The notes below the pieces were generated by a model. It made no database searches. It saw only the letters and a list, made by a program, of their open reading frames with translations, and had not been told where the DNA came from. This document shows positions 44,317-48,279 of a stretch of DNA of 48,279 nucleotides, in pieces; position 1 is the stretch's first letter; each line of letters begins with the position of its first letter. Both the position numbers and the translations under genes were made by a program. Origin of the DNA: Mesorhizobium alhagi CCNWXJ12-2 (GTDB lineage: Bacteria; Pseudomonadota; Alphaproteobacteria; Rhizobiales; Rhizobiaceae); NCBI RefSeq assembly GCF_000236565.1, contig NZ_AHAM01000254.1, positions 1 to 48,279 on the forward strand. The letters run 5' to 3'.

Positions 44317-45645
44317 ATGGCTTCCAATGTTGCATTGACGGGGCTTGCCCGCGATCTCGAGGCGCGGGGCAAATCGGGCAAGCCGATCCGCATCGGGCTG
44401 ATCGGCTCGGGCGAGATGGGCACCGATATCGTCACCCGCGTGGCGCATATGTCCGGCATCGAGGTCGGCGCCATCTCCGAACTGAACATTCCGGCGGCCA
44501 GCAAGGCGGTCGACATCGCCTTCCGCGAGGCAGGGCATTCGCGCGAGGTGTCCAATGCATCGGCCATGACCGCCGCCATGGAGACCGGCAAGATCGCGGT
44601 CACCAACGACGCCGACCTGATCCTCAGCAACGATCTCATCGACGTGGTGATCGACGCGACCGGCGTTCCCGCCGTCGGCGCCGAGATCGGGCTGCGCGCC
44701 ATGGAGCGCGGCAAGCATCTGGTGATGATGAATGTAGAGGCGGACGTCACCATCGGCGCGTATCTGAAAAGCGAGGCCGACCGCCTCGGCGTAACCTATT
44801 CGCTGGGCGCCGGCGACGAGCCTTCCTCCTGCATGGAGCTGATCGAGTTCGTTTCGGCCATGGGCCACCCGATCGTCGCGGCCGGCAAGGGCAAGAACAA
44901 TCCGCTCAACATCGACGCCACGCCTCCGGACTATGAGGAGGAGGCCGCCCGCCGCAACATGAATGTGCGCATGCTGGTCGAGTTCGTCGACGGCTCGAAG
45001 ACCATGGTCGAAATGGCGGCGATCGCCAATGCCACCGGGCTCGTGCCCGACAAGGCCGGCATGCACGGCCCTTCCGCGACGCTCGGCGAACTGAACAAGG
45101 TGCTGGTGCCTGAGAAGGATGGCGGCGTGCTTTCCCGGCTCGGCGTCGTCGATTACACGATCGGCAAGGGCGTCGCGCCCGGCGTCTTCGTGGTCGCCGA
45201 CATGTCGCATCCCAGAATTTCGGAGCGCATGGAGGATCTGAAGATGGGCAAAGGCCCGTACTTCACCTTCCATAGGCCCTATCACCTGACCTCGCTGGAA
45301 GTGCCGCTGACCTGCGCCCGCGTCGTGCTCTACGGCAAGGCCGACATGGTGCCGCTGGCAAAGCCTGTGGCCGAGGTCTGCGCCGTCGCCAAGAAGGACA
45401 TGCAGCCCGGCGAAAAGCTCGATGCGATCGGCGAATATTGCTACCGCGCCTGGATCATGACCGCACCGGATGCGCATGCCGCGAAGGCCGTTCCCTGCGG
45501 CCTGCTCCAGGGCGGTTCGGTCACGGCCCCGATCAGGAAGGGCGAGCTTCTCACCTACGCCAATGCCGCGCCGGCGCCTGGATCGAAGATCGCCGAGTTG
45601 CGGGCGCGCCAGGATAAACTCGTCTACGGCGGCGTGGAGGCCTGA
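44317..45645 (+). CDS. DRL-like (COG4091) NAD(P)-dependent oxidoreductase with SAF domain
   Basis: A 442-residue oxidoreductase. Residues 24-160 are a Rossmann fold (I-R-I-G-L-I-G-S-G-E-M-G) like homoserine dehydrogenase; the middle has D-E-P-S-S-C-M-E-L-I-E-F and G-K-G-K-N-N-P-L; residues 325-430 form a SAF domain (P-L-A-K-P-V-A-E-V-C-A-V-A-K-K-D-M-Q-P-G-E). This is the COG4091 family that includes DRL, the alternative deoxyxylulose-phosphate reductoisomerase found in Brucella, and its DLO paralogues. AGGAGG precedes the start. Its position two bases before E1-alpha argues for a catabolic paralogue rather than isoprenoid synthesis. Confidence 0.82.
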   Translation: MASNVALTGLARDLEARGKSGKPIRIGLIGSGEMGTDIVTRVAHMSGIEVGAISELNIPAASKAVDIAFREAGHSREVSNASAMTAAMETGKIAVTNDADLILSNDLIDVVIDATGVPAVGAEIGLRAMERGKHLVMMNVEADVTIGAYLKSEADRLGVTYSLGAGDEPSSCMELIEFVSAMGHPIVAAGKGKNNPLNIDATPPDYEEEAARRNMNVRMLVEFVDGSKTMVEMAAIANATGLVPDKAGMHGPSATLGELNKVLVPEKDGGVLSRLGVVDYTIGKGVAPGVFVVADMSHPRISERMEDLKMGKGPYFTFHRPYHLTSLEVPLTCARVVLYGKADMVPLAKPVAEVCAVAKKDMQPGEKLDAIGEYCYRAWIMTAPDAHAAKAVPCGLLQGGSVTAPIRKGELLTYANAAPAPGSKIAELRARQDKLVYGGVEA

Positions 45646-45647
45646 GC

Positions 45648-46682
45648 ATGGCTGCTCCGAAGCGAGCCCAGCCGGAAGCGGCGGCGCACGCCAATCTGCC
45701 CTTCATCTACCGCGAGTACAGCCCGGAGCAACTGCGTCAGGTGCTGCACAAGATGTACCTCATCCGCCGCTTCGAGGAAGGCGCGGAGGAGTGCTACACG
45801 CGCGGCCTGATCCACGGCACCATGCACCTGTCGATCGGGCAGGAAGCCAGCGCCATGGGCGTCTGCATGCCGCTCGCCGAACATGACCAGATCACGTCCA
45901 CCCACCGAGGCCATGGCCACTGCATCGCCAAGGGGGCCGAGGTGAAGAAGATGTTCGCCGAGTTCTTCGGCAAGACGACCGGCTACTGCAAGGGGCGCGG
46001 CGGCTCGATGCACATTGCCGACGTCGCCAAGGGTAATCTCGGCGCCAACGGCATCGTCGCCGGCGGCATTCCGATCGCGGTCGGGGCCGCGCTCTCGGCC
46101 AAGAAGATGAAGACCGGCAAGGTGGTGGTTTCGTTCTTCGGCGACGGCGCCAACAATGAAGGCGCTTTCCACGAGGCGCTGAACATGGCCTCGATCTGGA
46201 AGCTGCCGGTCATTTTCGTCTGCGAGAACAATGGCTACGGCATGTCGACCTCGACCGAGCGGTCGACGGCGGTGAAGAACATCGCCGAGCGTGCGGCCGC
46301 CTATTCGATGCCCGGCGTGGTCGTCAACGGCAACATCTTCTCCGAAGTCGCGGAAGCATCGCACCGCGCGGTGGCGCGGGCGCGGGCAGGCGAGGGGCCG
46401 ACGCTGATCGAATCCAAGACCTATCGCCACCGCGGCCACTCCAAGAGCGACCGCAACCGCTATCGCACCAAGGAGGAGATCGAGGACTGGATGTCCAATC
46501 GCGATCCGATCACGCTGTTGGAGAACGAGTTGCAGGAGTTCGGCATTATCGACCGGACGGGCGTCGAAGCCATCCGCCAGGCGGCCGCCCGGGAGATCGC
46601 CGAGGGCATTCAGTTTGCAAAGGACAGCCCGTCGCCGGACATCCGCGATCTGGAGAACTACGTCTATACGGAGCCGGCGTAA
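45648..46682 (+). CDS. 2-oxoacid/acetoin dehydrogenase complex E1 component, alpha subunit
   Basis: A 344-residue thiamine diphosphate-dependent subunit. The TPP/magnesium motif is complete: G-D-G-A-N-N-E-G-A-F at 165 through C-E-N-N-G-Y-G at 192. The loop Y-R-H-R-G-H-S-K-S-D and R-G-H-G-H-C-I-A are typical of the PDH/acetoin type. It directly abuts E1-beta (TAA then ATG) and follows the DRL-like gene by two bases. The housekeeping pyruvate dehydrogenase is usually elsewhere with pyruvate-specific extensions, so this complex likely has another 2-oxo or diketone substrate. Confidence 0.92.
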   Translation: MAAPKRAQPEAAAHANLPFIYREYSPEQLRQVLHKMYLIRRFEEGAEECYTRGLIHGTMHLSIGQEASAMGVCMPLAEHDQITSTHRGHGHCIAKGAEVKKMFAEFFGKTTGYCKGRGGSMHIADVAKGNLGANGIVAGGIPIAVGAALSAKKMKTGKVVVSFFGDGANNEGAFHEALNMASIWKLPVIFVCENNGYGMSTSTERSTAVKNIAERAAAYSMPGVVVNGNIFSEVAEASHRAVARARAGEGPTLIESKTYRHRGHSKSDRNRYRTKEEIEDWMSNRDPITLLENELQEFGIIDRTGVEAIRQAAAREIAEGIQFAKDSPSPDIRDLENYVYTEPA

Positions 46683-47681
46683 ATGGACGCGATGGTTCGC
46701 GAACTGAGCTACGCGCAGGCAATCCAGGAGGCCATGGCGCTCGCCATGGAAGTCGACGAGCGTGTGTTCCTGATGGGCGAGGATATCGGAGTCTATGGCG
46801 GTGCGTTTCAGGTCACCGGCGATCTGGTCGAGCGCTTCGGCGCCGAGCGGGTGATGGACACGCCGATCTCCGAACTCGGCGGCGCCGGCGTCGCGGTCGG
46901 CGCGGCGATGACCGGCATGCGGCCGATCTTCGAGTTCCAGTTCTCCGATTTCGCCACGCTCGCCATGGAGCAGATCGTCAATCAGGCTGCAAAGATGCGC
47001 TTCATGCTGGGCGGCGAGGTTTCGGTACCCCTGGTGATGCGCTTTCCCGCCGGTTCCGGCACGGGCGCTGCCGCCCAGCACAGCCAGAGCCTGGAAGCCT
47101 GGCTCGGCCATGTGCCCGGCCTGAAGGTGATCCAGCCGGCGACGCCGCACGACGCCAAGGGCATGCTGCTGGCGGCGATCGAAGATCCCGATCCGGTGAT
47201 GATCTTCGAGCACAAACTGCTCTACAAGATGAAGGGTCCGGTGCCGGAAGGGCATTACACCGTGCCGATTGGCAAGGCGGAGATCCGACGCGAGGGCCGC
47301 GACCTGACCATCGTCGCCACTTCGATCATGGTGCACAAGGCACTGGAAGCCGCGGAAACGCTGGAGGCGGAAGGCATCGACGTCGAGGTGGTCGATCTCA
47401 GGACCATCCGACCGATGGACAAGCAGACGATCATCGACAGCGTCAAAAAGACCTCGCGGCTGCTTTGCGTTTACGAGGCGGTCAAGACGCTGGGCATCGG
47501 CGCCGAAGTCAGCGCGATGATCGCGGAGAGCGAGGCGTTCGACTATCTCGATGCGCCGATCGTGCGGCTGGGCGGCGCGGAAACGCCGATCCCCTACAAT
47601 CCCGAACTGGAAAAGGCGACGGTGCCTCAAATCCCCGACATCATCGCGGCCGCGCGCGGCCTGGTGAAGGGAACGCGCTGA
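46683..47681 (+). CDS. 2-oxoacid/acetoin dehydrogenase complex E1 component, beta subunit
   Basis: A 332-residue partner of E1-alpha. It has [29 protein letters not shown] and [12 protein letters not shown], including the Glu and His used for TPP activation and catalysis, then the transketolase C-terminal domain ([13 protein letters not shown]). It begins right after the E1-alpha stop and precedes E2 by two bases. Confidence 0.93.
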   Translation: MDAMVRELSYAQAIQEAMALAMEVDERVFLMGEDIGVYGGAFQVTGDLVERFGAERVMDTPISELGGAGVAVGAAMTGMRPIFEFQFSDFATLAMEQIVNQAAKMRFMLGGEVSVPLVMRFPAGSGTGAAAQHSQSLEAWLGHVPGLKVIQPATPHDAKGMLLAAIEDPDPVMIFEHKLLYKMKGPVPEGHYTVPIGKAEIRREGRDLTIVATSIMVHKALEAAETLEAEGIDVEVVDLRTIRPMDKQTIIDSVKKTSRLLCVYEAVKTLGIGAEVSAMIAESEAFDYLDAPIVRLGGAETPIPYNPELEKATVPQIPDIIAAARGLVKGTR

Positions 47682-47683
47682 AA

Positions 47684-48279
47684 ATGCCGGTCGAGGTGAT
47701 CCTGCCCAAGGTCGACATGGACATGGCGACCGGCCAGATCTCGCGCTGGTTCGTCGAGGAGGGTGCGGCGGTCAGGAAGGGCGACGTGCTCTTCGAGATC
47801 GAGACCGACAAGGCGGCGATGGAGATCGACGCGCCGGCCAGCGGCACGATCCGCGACATCACCGGCCGGGAAGGCGTGGACATCCCGGTCGGCGAGGCTG
47901 TGGCGTGGATTTATGAGGCGGGGGAGGATGAGACGGCTGTTGATCACGCGGCCACGCAGAACAAGGCTCGAGTCTCCCCCCTTGTGGGGGAGATGTCGCC
48001 GAAGGCGATAGAGGGGGGCGCTGTCCCGCCGGCTTCTCAAAATAACATCATAAAAGAGAGGCGCTCCACGTTGCCCCCCTCTGCCCTCCCGAGCGCTGAT
48101 CGAGGGACGGGCATCTCCTCCACAAGGAGGGAGATTGGCAGCGGAGATGTCCGCGCCACGCCGCTCGCCCGCCGTCTTGCGCGGCAAGCGGGGCTCGATA
48201 TTGCAGCGGTGGCCGGCTCTGGCCCGTATGGGCGCGTGGTGAGGGCCGATGTGGAGAAGGCGGCTGCGGCAGGGCGGGC
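47684..48279 (+). CDS. Dihydrolipoamide acyltransferase E2 component, partial (cut by window end)
   Basis: An open frame of 198 codons running off the end. Residues 1-80 are a lipoyl domain with the lipoylated K43 in E-I-E-T-D-K-A-A-M-E. Residues about 153-192 are the peripheral subunit-binding domain (R-A-T-P-L-A-R-R-L-A-R-Q-A-G-L-D-I, G-S-G-P-Y-G-R-V-V-R-A-D-V). Between them, residues about 96-151 are not family-like and come from an inserted repeat (47972-48135) that keeps the frame. The catalytic domain lies beyond the window. Confidence 0.9.
   Translation, partial: MPVEVILPKVDMDMATGQISRWFVEEGAAVRKGDVLFEIETDKAAMEIDAPASGTIRDITGREGVDIPVGEAVAWIYEAGEDETAVDHAATQNKARVSPLVGEMSPKAIEGGAVPPASQNNIIKERRSTLPPSALPSADRGTGISSTRREIGSGDVRATPLARRLARQAGLDIAAVAGSGPYGRVVRADVEKAAAAGR
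47972..48135. repeat. Compound inverted-repeat (MITE-like) element inside the E2 gene
   Basis: TCTCCCCC (47973-47980) pairs with GGGGGAGA (47986-47993); AGAGGGGGGC (48010-48019) is the exact complement of GCCCCCCTCT (48073-48082); and the outer GGGGAGATG side has a counterpart in CATCTCC-TCC...GGAGGGAGAT (about 48112-48134). The whole is a nested palindrome about 160 bases long, similar to abundant intergenic elements of rhizobia, and encodes the E2 linker without a stop. Confidence 0.7.

Noticed and set aside
44170-45477. N-terminal extension of the DUF1349 gene
   Set aside because: It is antisense to the DRL-like gene; the real start at 44169 has its own ribosome site.
45624-47630. Open frame of 668 codons on the minus strand
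   Set aside because: Antisense to the E1-alpha and E1-beta genes, both of which have complete family motifs.

Overview
The window looks like chromosome from a GC-rich alphaproteobacterium of the order Hyphomicrobiales, probably a Mesorhizobium or Aminobacter relative. This is inference from gene content: many TRAP and ABC uptake systems with their own regulators, a NasT/NasS-type nitrate cluster, a DRL-family (COG4091) oxidoreductase known from Brucella relatives, and rhizobial-type palindromic repeats, two of them read in frame inside genes. No rRNA, tRNA, CRISPR array, transposase or phage gene was seen.

Layout. 1-1.8 kb: two small secreted proteins. 2.0-7.9 kb: a TRAP uptake operon (binding protein, fused DctQM permease, two Gfo/Idh/MocA dehydrogenases) divergent from a GntR/FadR regulator, with overlapping palindromes between them. 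8.1-9.4 kb: an ArsR regulator, SRPBCC protein and GFA-type zinc protein in a row. 9.6-12.7 kb: a fumarylacetoacetate-hydrolase-family enzyme and a DrrAB-like ABC exporter. 12.9-14.9 kb: an OmpA-family protein with a long charged repeat region. 14.9-15.5 kb: a gene-free stretch with a REP-like palindrome and many hairpins. 15.5-18.2 kb: a 2'-5' RNA ligase-like protein, a LysR regulator and a divergent aldo/keto reductase. 18.2-21.6 kb: a second TRAP operon (2-oxoacid-type binding protein, DctQ, DctM, then a 55-residue membrane protein).

21.8-32.5 kb is an assimilatory nitrate region: nasT and nasS (antiterminator and nitrate sensor), an MFS nitrate transporter, nirB, nirD and nasC. Upstream of the transporter I find a sigma-54 promoter, then a leader with two hexaloop hairpins carrying A at position 1 and G at position 4, the second mutually exclusive with a U-tract terminator. 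This matches the ANTAR antitermination target expected for NasT. Two antisense toxin-antitoxin modules (RES/Xre and HicAB) sit inside this cluster.

32.6-38.4 kb: a GlxA-type AraC regulator, a DddP-like M24 enzyme, an isochorismatase-like hydrolase, a family-5 ABC binding protein without permeases, and an HSL-type esterase; probably a catabolic unit of unknown substrate. 38.5-48.3 kb: a sugar ABC importer divergent from a LacI regulator with matching operators at both promoters, a DUF1349 protein, then a DRL-like/SAF-domain oxidoreductase followed directly by the E1-alpha, E1-beta and (cut by the window end) E2 genes of a 2-oxoacid dehydrogenase complex. The last part is the best candidate for an undescribed sugar-degradation pathway.
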